Positions 1 to 7,562 of a stretch of DNA of 32,543 bases are shown here, piece by piece. The notes beneath the pieces are model-generated. The model had not been told where the DNA came from. It searched no databases and was given only the letters and a program-made list of their open reading frames with translations. Every line of letters starts with the position of its first letter. Position 1 is the stretch's first letter. Source of the stretch: an uncultured Lachnospiraceae bacterium (GTDB lineage: Bacteria > Bacillota > Clostridia > Lachnospirales > Lachnospiraceae); assembly GCA_902765725.1 (NCBI GenBank), contig CACXAT010000029.1, positions 1-32,543 of the forward strand. Direction: 5' to 3'. The position numbers and the translations under genes are program-made.

Positions 1-17
1 TCTGATATAATGTTCAT

Positions 18-536
18 ATGGAAAAAGATATTTATAAAATAAAAGAAAATGAATTAACGTATGGTAGGGGATATGTTTACTCTCTGCAGTACCATATCGT
101 CTGGTGCACGAAGTACCGGAGGCCGGTTCTGAAGGACGGGGTGGATACGGACTGCAAGATACTGCTTCAGGAACTGGCGCAGGAATACCGGTTTCAGATC
201 ACGGCGATGGAGGTGATGCCGGATCACATCCATCTGCTGATCGATGCCAGCCCGCAGTTCTGCATCCCGGATATGATCAAGATCATGAAGGGTGGGATTG
301 CGAGAAAACTGTTCCAGTTCCATCCGGAGATAAAGAAGAAGCTGTGGGGAGGCCATCTGTGGAACCCGTCCTACTGTGTCGTGACAGTCAGTGACAGGAG
401 CAGGGAGCAGATCATTCACTATATCGAGAGCCAGAAGGAGAAGGAATGGAGCGGTCCCGGCCGGCCTCCCAGGGACCTTGAGCGGCTCAACGCGTACCAC
501 AGGGGGATGACGGATGCTGGTGACATCAGGGTATAA
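18..536 (+). CDS. tnpA: IS200/IS605-type Y1 (HUH) transposase TnpA
   Basis: This 172-residue protein is a single-strand DNA transposase that excises and inserts the element through a 5'-phosphotyrosine intermediate. The HUH metal-binding motif is seen as His70-Ile-His72 in MPDHIHLLID, and the likely catalytic tyrosine is Tyr135 in the helix QIIHYIESQ. The N-terminal strand SLQYHIVWCTKYRRPVL is typical of the family. The length is slightly above the usual 130-155 residues because of a C-terminal tail rich in Pro and Arg. The start ATG lies only 17 bases into the window and has no visible Shine-Dalgarno. A TATAAT at 6-11 would put transcription initiation near the ATG, so the message may be leaderless. 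The gene overlaps tnpB by 23 bp. Confidence 0.9.
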   Translation: MEKDIYKIKENELTYGRGYVYSLQYHIVWCTKYRRPVLKDGVDTDCKILLQELAQEYRFQITAMEVMPDHIHLLIDASPQFCIPDMIKIMKGGIARKLFQFHPEIKKKLWGGHLWNPSYCVVTVSDRSREQIIHYIESQKEKEWSGPGRPPRDLERLNAYHRGMTDAGDIRV

Positions 537-1824
537 GGTTGAGGTCCTGAAACTGCATACGCCTTTGAGGCGGACGATGGAGATCAGCCGCCGTGCGGTG
601 AGCTGGCTTGAGCCTGTGATCGACGGGGAATGGGATGTCCTGTCGGCGATCGAGGGGGAGAAGAGGCGGTTCAACGCGGCGGAGCAGCTGATCCATTCGG
701 CGCGCGGCAGGAAGGCGAAGTATGGTTTTGACAGGGAATTCCCGAAGATGCCGTCCTACCTGCGCAGGGCCATCCTGCAGCATGTGATCGGGGAGGTATC
801 TTCCTGGCATACAGGCAGCAGGAAAACTCCGGGAAGCACCCGGAAGAAAGCGGAAGCGGGAAAGAGCGGCCAGCCTCACTATATGCCTGTCTTTTATAAG
901 GACAACATGTACCGGAAAGAAGAGGACCGGGTATTCCTGAAGCTGTACAGCGGAACGGACTGGGTATGGCAGGAGATCCGGCTGAAGAAGACAGACCTGG
1001 ATTACCTGAGGAAGAACTGGTCAGATGTAAAGGCGAAGTCTCCGGTCCTTGTCAAAAGGCATAAGAAGTATTACCTGCAGTTTGCTTATGAGACCAGCGT
1101 CTGTCTGACAAGTAAGAACCCCCTGCAGCAGCGTGTCTGTGCGGTGGACCTGGGGATCAACACGGATGCGGCCTGCAGTATCATGGAAGCGGACGGAACT
1201 GTCGCCGCGAGGAGATTTATCAACTTTGCGGCTGAAAAAGACCATATGTACCATGTGCTGAACCGCGTGCGGAAACACCAGAGTAAGCACGGGCCGCAGT
1301 CAGTGAGGGGTTTCTGGGCATACGCATCCAGGCTGAATGAAGAGATCGCCAGGAAGACGGCGGGAGCGATCATACAGTTCGCAAAGGAGAACAGGGCGGA
1401 TGTGATCGTGTTTGAGCATCTGGACATGCGGGGGAAGAAGAAAAGGGGAAAGAGCCGGCAGAAACTCCACATGTGGAAGAAGCAGGAGGTGCAGAGGATC
1501 ACAGAGCACCAGGCGCACAGGCTGGGGATGCGGATCTCGAGAGTATGTGCCTGGGGGACAAGCAGGTATGCGTTCGATGGATCCGGAAGATTGACAAGAG
1601 ATCCGGGGAACCATTCCCTTGCCGTATTTCAGAATGGAAAGCAGTACAACTGCGACCTTTCGGCATCGTACAATATCGGAGCAAGATATTTCATCAGAGA
1701 ATTAGTAAAATCCGTTCCGGAGACGGAGCGGTCTGTGCTGGAGGCAAAAGTCCCTGCAGTACAGCGCAGAACCTCATGTGTATACGCAGACCTTAAAAAG
1801 CTGTCGGATGTGATGGCAGGGTAA
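514..1824 (+). CDS. tnpB: TnpB RNA-guided nuclease of an IS200/IS605 element, degenerate zinc finger
   Basis: TnpB proteins (436 residues here) are RuvC-type nucleases guided by a right-end omega RNA, and are ancestors of Cas12. The RuvC triad is visible: Asp212 in AVDLGIN, Glu301 in VIVFEHLDM and Asp381 in CDLSASYNIG. The N-terminal half (roughly 1-200) is the helical/OB recognition region. The zinc ribbon that normally carries two CxxC pairs between the second and third RuvC motifs is reduced: only Cys345 (RVCAWGTS) and Cys380 remain, and the first pair is replaced by CAWG. This is characteristic of a subfamily common in Clostridia rather than obvious damage, since the frame is intact. The ATG at 514 overlaps the end of tnpA and follows an AGGGGG-like ribosome site, suggesting translational coupling. 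Confidence 0.88.
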   Translation: MLVTSGYKVEVLKLHTPLRRTMEISRRAVSWLEPVIDGEWDVLSAIEGEKRRFNAAEQLIHSARGRKAKYGFDREFPKMPSYLRRAILQHVIGEVSSWHTGSRKTPGSTRKKAEAGKSGQPHYMPVFYKDNMYRKEEDRVFLKLYSGTDWVWQEIRLKKTDLDYLRKNWSDVKAKSPVLVKRHKKYYLQFAYETSVCLTSKNPLQQRVCAVDLGINTDAACSIMEADGTVAARRFINFAAEKDHMYHVLNRVRKHQSKHGPQSVRGFWAYASRLNEEIARKTAGAIIQFAKENRADVIVFEHLDMRGKKKRGKSRQKLHMWKKQEVQRITEHQAHRLGMRISRVCAWGTSRYAFDGSGRLTRDPGNHSLAVFQNGKQYNCDLSASYNIGARYFIRELVKSVPETERSVLEAKVPAVQRRTSCVYADLKKLSDVMAG

Positions 1825-2003
1825 AAAGCAGCGTAGATACAGGCAGTCCTGCCGGAGGATACCGTTTCCGTGGCAAGGAAACCTCGAAAGGAATCTAAGC
1901 TAAGGAAACAGGCCGACCTTCGGAGGACCAGGTCCGGCTGCCTAAAGCAGCCTGTGGCGAAAGCCGCATCAGGAAGCCCGTGACTTTAGTCATGGGAGGT
2001 TCA
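1825..2003 (+). ncRNA. Probable omega RNA / right-end structured RNA of the IS element
   Basis: About 180 nt directly after tnpB contain no ORF but many paired segments, ending in a hairpin CCCGTGAC-TTTA-GTCATGGG (1977-1996) followed by AGGTTCAC. In IS200/IS605 elements the omega RNA covers the tnpB 3' end and right end, and its guide is read from host DNA just beyond the element. The guide here would therefore begin near 2004. The 5' boundary is uncertain; it may start inside tnpB. The assignment comes from position and structure, not from a covariance-model search. Confidence 0.6.
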
Positions 2004-2126
2004 CATCTAATGTCTGGCTAACATAAGCCTAACGTTTATCTAATCTACCTCCCTTATAGTGTCACCATCAGCAGGAAGCAATGCTCTTACTGAAAACAAC
2101 AGACCTATAAGAGGAGGTAAATTATT

Positions 2127-2603
2127 ATGAAGAAAAGAAACATGATCCTTGCAGGTATTCTGTCAGCATCTATGATGATGTCCATGGGCGGCGCGGCTGC
2201 CGTATATGCAGAGGAGGCGACAGCCACCGAAGCTGCGGCAGCTGAAGAAAGCAAGTCCGAGGAAACTGCAGCCGAAAAAGCTGAGACTCCGGCGGCTGAA
2301 GATGCAGCCGGCCAGATTGAGTCGAACACATCCGATCAGCAGAAATCGGGGCTTCCGCCGGTATTTGGCATGGGGAACCGCATGATGCAGCCGCCGATGA
2401 ACGGTCAGGCACCGCAGCAGGGGCAGAATAACAACGGCCAGATATCGCAGCAGGATCAGAACAGCAGCGGCCAGATGCCGCAGGGTGAGAACGGCCAGGC
2501 ACCGCAGGGCCAGATGCCTCAGCAGGGTCAGGCGCCGCAGGGTCAGATGCCTTCCGGCGGGATGGGCAGTGCTCCGCAGGGTGGAGCTGTGAACCAGGCT
2601 TGA
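2127..2603 (+). CDS. Secreted Gln/Pro/Gly-rich low-complexity protein, function unknown
   Basis: This 158-residue protein starts with a clear signal peptide (MKKRN, a hydrophobic core, then a probable cleavage after AVYA near residue 28). The mature part opens with about 40 residues rich in Ala and Glu, then turns into repeats built from GQAPQ, GQMPQ and QQGQ with Asn, Ser and Met, ending in a Gly/Ala tail. No catalytic domain, cell-wall anchor or lipobox is visible. A strong ribosome site (GAGGAGG, 2110-2116) precedes the ATG. It may be an intrinsically disordered surface or cell-wall-associated protein, and the nearby HtrA-type protease could act on it, but that is speculation. I do not recognise a named family. 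Confidence 0.8.
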   Translation: MKKRNMILAGILSASMMMSMGGAAAVYAEEATATEAAAAEESKSEETAAEKAETPAAEDAAGQIESNTSDQQKSGLPPVFGMGNRMMQPPMNGQAPQQGQNNNGQISQQDQNSSGQMPQGENGQAPQGQMPQQGQAPQGQMPSGGMGSAPQGGAVNQA

Positions 2604-2653
2604 GGAAGTAAGTTTACGCAGACAATAGAACAGGATTAGCAACTGAGCAGCAT

Positions 2654-2694
2654 CAGGACTTCGGCCGCTGTCATTGTACAGGGCCGGAGTCCTG
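2654..2694 (+). terminator. Inverted repeat after the secreted-protein gene, terminator-like but without a T-tract
   Basis: A 13-bp stem (2654-2666 with 2682-2694, one G-U pair) encloses a loop of about 15 nt. No run of T follows (TGTCTGAG), so it may stabilise the 3' end or terminate weakly. Confidence 0.4.
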
Positions 2695-2750
2695 TGTCTG
2701 AGAGGAACAAGCGCTGAGGACAGGTGGCTTTGCAACGCCAGGGGTGAATA

Positions 2751-2876
2751 ATGATGAAAAGATTCGCTACGATAGTGATTATGACATGTATGTTATGGAA
2801 TCTTAATGGTGAATTCTGTGAGACATACGCGATCGAAGCCAGGCTGTTCGACTCCTATACCGAGGCGTCAGTGTGA
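2751..2876 (+). CDS. Possible 41-residue peptide with signal-like N-terminus
   Basis: A short frame opens with ATG ATG AAA at 2751 and stops with TGA at 2874-2876. It is preceded by an AGGGGTG ribosome-site-like sequence (2740-2746) at good spacing. The peptide begins MMKRFATIVIMTCMLW, a basic start followed by a hydrophobic stretch, and continues with a polar part containing a second Cys (residue 23). It could be a small secreted or membrane peptide, or chance. It lies in the 469-bp interval between the secreted-protein gene and the protease gene, which otherwise shows only the hairpin at 2654-2694 and the promoter near 2944. Confidence 0.3.
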   Translation: MMKRFATIVIMTCMLWNLNGEFCETYAIEARLFDSYTEASV

Positions 2877-2919
2877 GCCGCGGAGGCTGGTTTCAGAAGA
2901 GAGAGGCTTTCACATTTAC

Positions 2920-2949
2920 TCCACATTTTTTCCATAATTCGGATATAAT
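2920..2949 (+). promoter_or_regulatory. Putative sigma-A promoter for the HtrA-type protease gene
   Basis: A perfect TATAAT lies at 2944-2949 with a weak -35 (TCCACA, 2920-2925) 18 bp upstream. The resulting leader of about 115 nt runs to the GGAGG site ahead of the ATG at 3073. Confidence 0.5.
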
Positions 2950-3072
2950 CCGCCTGTATGATAGCACCATAGCGAGGGCACAGAGCAGTGCCCGATGGAA
3001 ATAACAGACCGGACTCGGCGGGGGAACAGGCCGAAGGACGGTACGGAGAGTGTGTTATAAGGAGGCAATATC

Positions 3073-4371
3073 ATGAGGAAAGCAATCATCGCAGGTGTAC
3101 TTGCTGCAGTTACGATCGGAGCAGCTGCCGGAGGCATGGCTTCATTTTCAGCGTCGCAGGACGATGCGCAGCTTCAGATCTCGGATGAGGTGAAGAATGA
3201 AGAGAGCGCGGATTCCGGGACTGCGGATGCGGCAGAAGACGCCCAGGCACAGGAATCTCAGGCACAGGAAGCTGAGACGGATTTTCCGTCGGGTGGCATT
3301 AACAGGACGGATCTGGTGGACATCACGGATCAGGCAGTCATGAACTCCGGAGTTGCGGAGGTTGCCGAAAATGTCATGCCGGCCATGGTTTCGATCACCA
3401 ATACCTCCGTCCAGGAAGTAATGGACTGGTTCCGCGGCGGGAATTTCCAGTATGAGAGCAAGTCGCTGGGAACCGGTGTTATCATGGGTGAAAATGATGA
3501 GGAGCTTCTGATCGTCACCAACAATCACGTGGTAGAAGGAGCCTCCGTGCTGACGGTTTCATTTATAGATGAGGAATCGGTTGAGGCTGTAGTAAAAGGC
3601 ACGGATGCCGCGGACGACCTGGCGGTAGTGGCAGTGAAGCTGGAAGATATCCCGGAAGAGACCATGAGTCAGATCCGCATTGCCAATGTGGCGGATTCGG
3701 AGGATGTCCGGGTCGGCGAGCAGGTGGTCGCGATCGGTAACGCGCTGGGATACGGCCAGTCTGTCACGACCGGTATCGTGTCTGCGCTGGGCCGCACCAT
3801 CACTGTTGCGGATGAGAGCGGATACAATGATTATACAGATCTGATCCAGACGGATGCTGCGATCAATCACGGCAACTCCGGCGGCGCTCTTCTGAACATG
3901 AAGGGTGAAGTGATCGGCATCAATTCTGTCAAGGCAGGATCCAACGGTGTTGAGGGCATGGGCTATGCGATCTCTACGACCAAGGCGATCCCGATCATCC
4001 GCGATCTGATGAACAAGAAGACCCGTGAACTGGTTTCCGAAGATCAGCTGCCCTATCTTGGAATCGTAGGACAGGACGTTACCAGCAATGTCGCTCAGGT
4101 GTACGGAATTCCGGAAGGCGTCTATATCACTGAGCTGAGCAAGAACGGCCCCGCGCAGGAGGCAGGCATTACCTCCGGCATGATCATCACCGGTTTTGAC
4201 GGAGATAAGATCCGGAGCATGTCCGACCTTCAGGATCTGCTTCCCTACTATGCAGGCGGAGAGACGGTATCCATCACACTGGCGGTTCAGAATGACTCCG
4301 GCGAATATGAGGAGAAGGACTTCAGCGTGACCCTCGGACTTCGTTCGGACTATGTCCAGAATACGCAGTAA
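3073..4371 (+). CDS. htrA: HtrA/DegP-family serine protease with one PDZ domain
   Basis: This 432-residue membrane-anchored or exported S1C protease is expected to degrade misfolded envelope proteins. Residues 5-24 form an Ala/Gly-rich hydrophobic signal or anchor, followed by an acidic, Gln/Ala-rich linker (about 30-75). The trypsin-like domain covers about 95-315 with the full triad: His152 (NNHVVEG), Asp182 (AADDLAVV) and Ser269 (GNSGGALLN). A single PDZ domain follows (about 325-425; YLGIVGQD, then GPAQEAGI). The length is typical of Gram-positive HtrA. The start has a strong AAGGAGG site (3059-3065). No terminator separates it clearly from the SRP RNA gene, whose own promoter begins 9 bp after the stop codon. 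Confidence 0.93.
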   Translation: MRKAIIAGVLAAVTIGAAAGGMASFSASQDDAQLQISDEVKNEESADSGTADAAEDAQAQESQAQEAETDFPSGGINRTDLVDITDQAVMNSGVAEVAENVMPAMVSITNTSVQEVMDWFRGGNFQYESKSLGTGVIMGENDEELLIVTNNHVVEGASVLTVSFIDEESVEAVVKGTDAADDLAVVAVKLEDIPEETMSQIRIANVADSEDVRVGEQVVAIGNALGYGQSVTTGIVSALGRTITVADESGYNDYTDLIQTDAAINHGNSGGALLNMKGEVIGINSVKAGSNGVEGMGYAISTTKAIPIIRDLMNKKTRELVSEDQLPYLGIVGQDVTSNVAQVYGIPEGVYITELSKNGPAQEAGITSGMIITGFDGDKIRSMSDLQDLLPYYAGGETVSITLAVQNDSGEYEEKDFSVTLGLRSDYVQNTQ

Positions 4372-4380
4372 GAGCAGTGT

Positions 4381-4409
4381 TTGACAAAACACATTGAAAT
4401 CAGTATAGT
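4381..4409 (+). promoter_or_regulatory. Strong sigma-A promoter of the SRP RNA gene
   Basis: TTGACA at 4381-4386 and TATAGT at 4404-4409 are separated by exactly 17 bp. The predicted start (about 4416) coincides with the first paired bases of the SRP RNA. Confidence 0.85.
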
Positions 4410-4416
4410 TATTAAT

Positions 4417-4681
4417 ACCGTGCAGCCGGGGAGATAGCGGTGCCCTGTACCTGCAATCCGCTACAGCAGGGGTGATGCCGAACCGAGGCAGTTTCTCTGT
4501 GGGGTCAGCCCTTCATAAGCGGTGTTGACGTCTGGGTCTTGCGCAACAGATCTCTGTGAACCGTGTCAGGTCGGGAACGGAGCAGCACTAAGCAGAACCT
4601 TCTGTGTGCCGTAAGGTCGCCTGGATAGAGCTGGCTGTGAAGTAAGCGTCTGTGGGGTGCTGTCGAAGGGAGGCGCACGGT
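4417..4681 (+). ncRNA. ffs: Signal recognition particle RNA, long Bacillus/Clostridia type (scRNA)
   Basis: About 265 nt match the layout of the long Firmicute SRP RNA. The 5' end ACCGTGC pairs with the 3' end GCACGGT. The Alu-domain segment GGGGAGATAGCGGTGCC and CCTGCAATCCGCT follows the 5' end. The S-domain core GTGTCAGGTCGGGAACGGAG is at about 4562-4581 and is followed by CAGCACTAAG, the conserved Ffh-binding helix 8 region. The RNA scaffolds Ffh for co-translational targeting of membrane and secreted proteins. It is bracketed by its own promoter and a rho-independent terminator. Confidence 0.95.
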
Positions 4682-4692
4682 TAGAATACAAC

Positions 4693-4721
4693 GGGCAGTC
4701 CCGAATGGGGCTGCCCTTTCT
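4693..4721 (+). terminator. Rho-independent terminator of the SRP RNA gene
   Basis: GGGCAG(T)CCC pairs with GGG(G)CTGCCC around a short GAAT loop (4693-4716), followed by TTTCTT. Confidence 0.85.
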
Positions 4722-4784
4722 TCTGCGAATCGGGCCGGCATGTGAGAGGCGGAGCGCGGAACAGACTGTGGAGAGGAACTTGGC

Positions 4785-5282
4785 ATGGTGACTGCCGGAA
4801 CAGATGAAAAACTGGATAAGAAGTTTATGAGAGCGGCCATCGCCCAGGCGAAGAAGGCGGAGGCTCTGGAGGAGGTCCCCATCGGCTGTGTGATCGTATA
4901 TGAGGGGAAGATCATCGCCCGCGGCTACAACCGCCGCAATACGGACCTGAATACGATCTCCCATGCGGAAATGAATGCGATCCGCAAGGCATCCAAAAAG
5001 CTGGGGGACTGGCGGCTGGAGGGCTGCACGATCTACATCACGCTGGAACCCTGCCAGATGTGCTCCGGGGCGATCGTTCAGTCGAGGATCGACCGGTGCG
5101 TGATCGGAGCCATGAATCCGAAGGCGGGGTGCGCAGGCTCTGTGATGAATCTTCTGCAGGTAGCGCAGTTCAACCACCAGGTGGAGATCACCCGGGGGGT
5201 GCTGGAGGAAGAGTGCAGCAGCATGCTCAGCGAGTTCTTCCGGAGGCTGCGCAGCAGTAAGCGCAGAGTCAGTGCAGACTGA
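4785..5282 (+). CDS. tadA: tRNA-specific adenosine deaminase TadA
   Basis: This enzyme deaminates A34 to inosine in the anticodon of tRNA-Arg(ACG). The 165-residue protein has the cytidine/deoxycytidylate-deaminase zinc site: His60-Ala-Glu62 (SHAEMNAI) and the PCxxC motif with Cys90 and Cys93 (LEPCQMCSGAI). The motif VPIGCVIV near residue 31 and the C-terminal helix VLEEECSSMLSEFFRRLR are typical of TadA. The chosen ATG follows an AGAGGAAC site. It lies between the SRP RNA and tRNA-Ser genes, an arrangement also known around Bacillus yaaJ. Confidence 0.93.
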   Translation: MVTAGTDEKLDKKFMRAAIAQAKKAEALEEVPIGCVIVYEGKIIARGYNRRNTDLNTISHAEMNAIRKASKKLGDWRLEGCTIYITLEPCQMCSGAIVQSRIDRCVIGAMNPKAGCAGSVMNLLQVAQFNHQVEITRGVLEEECSSMLSEFFRRLRSSKRRVSAD

Positions 5283-5308
5283 GGCCGGAGGCAGGCGTGA
5301 AATTTTTC

Positions 5309-5336
5309 TTGAATTCGTGGAATAGTATGGTACAAT
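5309..5336 (+). promoter_or_regulatory. Promoter of the tRNA-Ser gene
   Basis: TTGAAT (5309-5314) and TACAAT (5331-5336) are separated by 16 bp. The tRNA begins 53 bp downstream. Confidence 0.6.
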
Positions 5337-5389
5337 AGCGTAGTATTTCCGCAGCGGGAAGTGCCTGCGGCGGACAGACAATCGAATAT

Positions 5390-5476
5390 GGAGAGATATC
5401 GAAGTGGTCATAACGAGCCGCACTCGAAATGCGGTCGTCCTTTTTGGGCGCGTGGGTTCGAATCCCACTCTCTCCG
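5390..5476 (+). tRNA. tRNA-Ser(CGA)
   Basis: The 87-nt cloverleaf has acceptor stem GGAGAGA/TCTCTCC and D-arm TCGAAGTGGTCATAACGA. The anticodon stem CCGCA/TGCGG carries loop CTCGAAA, giving anticodon CGA for UCG codons. A long class II variable arm (CGTCC...GGGCG) and T-arm GTGGG-TTCGAAT-CCCAC complete it. The discriminator is G. CCA is not encoded. Confidence 0.95.
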
Positions 5477-5483
5477 CTTACTG

Positions 5484-5518
5484 AAAAGGTGCCGTGGACA
5501 AGTCCATGGCACCTTTTA
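5484..5518 (+). terminator. Terminator of the tRNA-Ser gene
   Basis: AAAGGTGCCGTGGA pairs with TCCATGGCACCTTT around a CAAG loop (one G-U pair), and the stem ends in a T-run. Confidence 0.85.
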
Positions 5519-5658
5519 CTTATCTTCAACTCTTCAGCACACCCGCTTCGGGCTGCGCTCGCCTTTTGCTTCAGCGATTATAGCACACAAGCATGGATGC
5601 GGGACACAGAATCCGTATGTTTTCATAAAGAAGAAATCAATCAGAAAGGAAAGGCAGT

Positions 5659-7503
5659 GTGCCTTTTTACATTTTACAGATGAGGACAGAAGGGAACAGA
5701 AAGAAAAAGAAATCAATCAGGAAATGGTTTCTGGTCTGGCTGCTTGCGCTGGTGGTCGTGGTTCTCGGGGTTATCCTGGTTGAGGGCCATAAGTCGGAGA
5801 GAGAGACGGGGCTTCTCAGGGCGCAGATGAGCGCGCTGTATGGAGAGAATCAGCCTCTTGAAGCAGGACAGTATGATCCGGAGCTTGCAGTGACCTGCCA
5901 TAACGGGACCTTTGTGGGCCGGGAGACGGATGGAGTGCGCGCGTATAAGGGGATTCCCTATGCCGAGCCGCCGGTCGGAAAGCTGAGATGGAAGAGGCCG
6001 GTCCTCGCAAAGGAGGATGACGGCACATACGAGGCGTACTATTTTGGTAAATCCTGCATCCAGACAGAGGCAGAGTCGGAGCGGGCTTCTTTCTATGCAA
6101 AGGGAGAGGACTGCCTGACGCTGAATGTCTGGTCCGGCAGCAGAAAGACCGCGAAAGACAGGCCTGTCATGGTATTCTTCCCGGGCGGGGCGTTCGGATG
6201 GGGTGGAACAGCTGACCCGCTCTATGACGGACACAACTTTGTTCACGCGCATGACGATGTGATCCTCGTGACGGTGAACTATCGTGTCGGCCTGATGGGT
6301 TTTATGGACTTTTCTTCCGTCAAGGGCGGCGAAGAGTTCGAAGGCAGCGGGAACCTGGGCCTGCTGGACCAGGTCTGCGCACTGCGCTGGATCCGCGAGA
6401 ATATCCGCCAGTTTGGAGGAGATCCGGAGAATGTGACGATCTTCGGAGAGTCGGCCGGGGGCAGCAGTGTGTCCCTCCTTCCGCTGATGGATGACGCGAA
6501 GGGACTGTTTAAGAGGATCATCGCCCAGAGCGGTTCGCCGGCATTTACCTACAGCAGGGAAGAGTGCCGGCTGCTGACAGACAAGCTGCTGGAGAAGACC
6601 GGCGCGAAGTCCATGGATGACCTGATGGCTCTGAGTGAAGAGGAGCTCATGAAGATCAATGAAGATCTGAATAATTATAATAATTTCCCGGAGAGGGACG
6701 GCATCATACTTCCGGAGGATCTGCAGGAGGCGTATGCCTTGGGCAGAGCGTCTGACGTGGATATGCTGATCGGGACCAATGCGGATGAAGCCAGGTACTG
6801 GATCGGAGAGGTCGGCAGCTATCATATCTACCGGGCAGCCGTACCGCTCTTCTATGAGAGCATCGTGAATCAGATCTCTGATGAGGACCGGGGGTATGCG
6901 AGGGCTTTCCTGGCACTCCAGCGGGAGGACGTGGTCTGGAATATCACAGAGTTTTTAAATGACCTGCTCTTCCGGGTGCCGGCTGTCAGCCAGGCCTCCG
7001 CCCATGCGCGAAATGGCGGGAACACCTACATGTATTACTGGACCAGGGAATCGGATATTCCGCATTACGGTGCCTGCCACGCGGTGGAGCTTGCCTATGT
7101 CTTCGGCAATGTGGATGATACGATCTACACCGGGGCGGCGGCCGAAGAGGAGCTGTCCAGGACGATTCAGCAGATGTGGGTCAATTTCGCGAAGACCTCC
7201 GATCCCGGGACCGCGGAGCATCCCTGGGAGCAGTATGATGAGCAGAACAGGCAGACGATGCTTCTGGGCAATGAGATCCGGATGATCCAGGATCCCATGA
7301 AAGAGCAGCGTGTGCTGATCGAGCCGCTCATGAAGTATCATTTCAACGGCAATTATATGGTTGCGGATTACGCGCTTCGCGTGCTGCTTCGGGATATCCT
7401 GCTGGCGGTTCTGATCCTGCTTGGCGTGGAGGCAGCCATCTACGTGATCTACCACGTGGTAAAAGGCGTGAAGGAGCTGACCGCCTCTAAAAGAACTGGC
7501 TAA
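5659..7503 (+). CDS. Type-B carboxylesterase with N- and C-terminal membrane segments
   Basis: This 614-residue alpha/beta-hydrolase belongs to the carboxylesterase/cholinesterase family. The nucleophile is Ser265 in FGESAGGS; the other triad members are probably Glu377 (GTNADEARY) and His474 (GACHAVELAY). The family signature EDCLTLNVW (about 150-158) and the oxyanion loop FFPGGAFGWGG (about 173-183) are present. A hydrophobic helix at about 23-41 follows a very basic N-terminus, so the enzyme is probably tethered to the outside of the membrane. A second helix at about 578-601 precedes a basic tail, which is unusual. The GTG at 5659 is chosen because AGGAAAGG lies 5 bp upstream; the in-frame ATG at 5680 has no ribosome site. 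The substrate is unknown. Confidence 0.85.
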   Translation: MPFYILQMRTEGNRKKKKSIRKWFLVWLLALVVVVLGVILVEGHKSERETGLLRAQMSALYGENQPLEAGQYDPELAVTCHNGTFVGRETDGVRAYKGIPYAEPPVGKLRWKRPVLAKEDDGTYEAYYFGKSCIQTEAESERASFYAKGEDCLTLNVWSGSRKTAKDRPVMVFFPGGAFGWGGTADPLYDGHNFVHAHDDVILVTVNYRVGLMGFMDFSSVKGGEEFEGSGNLGLLDQVCALRWIRENIRQFGGDPENVTIFGESAGGSSVSLLPLMDDAKGLFKRIIAQSGSPAFTYSREECRLLTDKLLEKTGAKSMDDLMALSEEELMKINEDLNNYNNFPERDGIILPEDLQEAYALGRASDVDMLIGTNADEARYWIGEVGSYHIYRAAVPLFYESIVNQISDEDRGYARAFLALQREDVVWNITEFLNDLLFRVPAVSQASAHARNGGNTYMYYWTRESDIPHYGACHAVELAYVFGNVDDTIYTGAAAEEELSRTIQQMWVNFAKTSDPGTAEHPWEQYDEQNRQTMLLGNEIRMIQDPMKEQRVLIEPLMKYHFNGNYMVADYALRVLLRDILLAVLILLGVEAAIYVIYHVVKGVKELTASKRTG

Positions 7504-7562
7504 GTCAGGTGATATGAATTAGAATAATTCTTAGAAGACCGGATACAGGGAGGTGCAGAAAG

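Larger units (their letters stand above)
1..2003 (+). mobile_element. IS200/IS605-family insertion sequence (left end cut by window edge)
   Basis: The element consists of a Y1/HUH transposase gene, an overlapping tnpB and a structured non-coding right end. The right end is placed near 2003, just after a terminal hairpin (1977-1984 pairing with 1989-1996, loop TTTA), which is the usual subterminal structure of this family. The left-end hairpin and target site lie before base 1 or in the first few bases, so the left boundary is unknown. Members of this family have no terminal inverted repeats and make no target duplication; none is seen here. The exact right boundary is an estimate. Confidence 0.85.

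Noticed and set aside
1300..1614. Zinc-finger loss in TnpB as evidence of a pseudogene
   Set aside because: The frame is intact, the RuvC residues are present, and the CAWGTS variant is one I associate with a whole Clostridial subfamily.
5518..5658. Extra gene between tRNA-Ser terminator and the esterase
   Set aside because: Open frames here overlap the tRNA or terminator and have no ribosome site or recognisable product.
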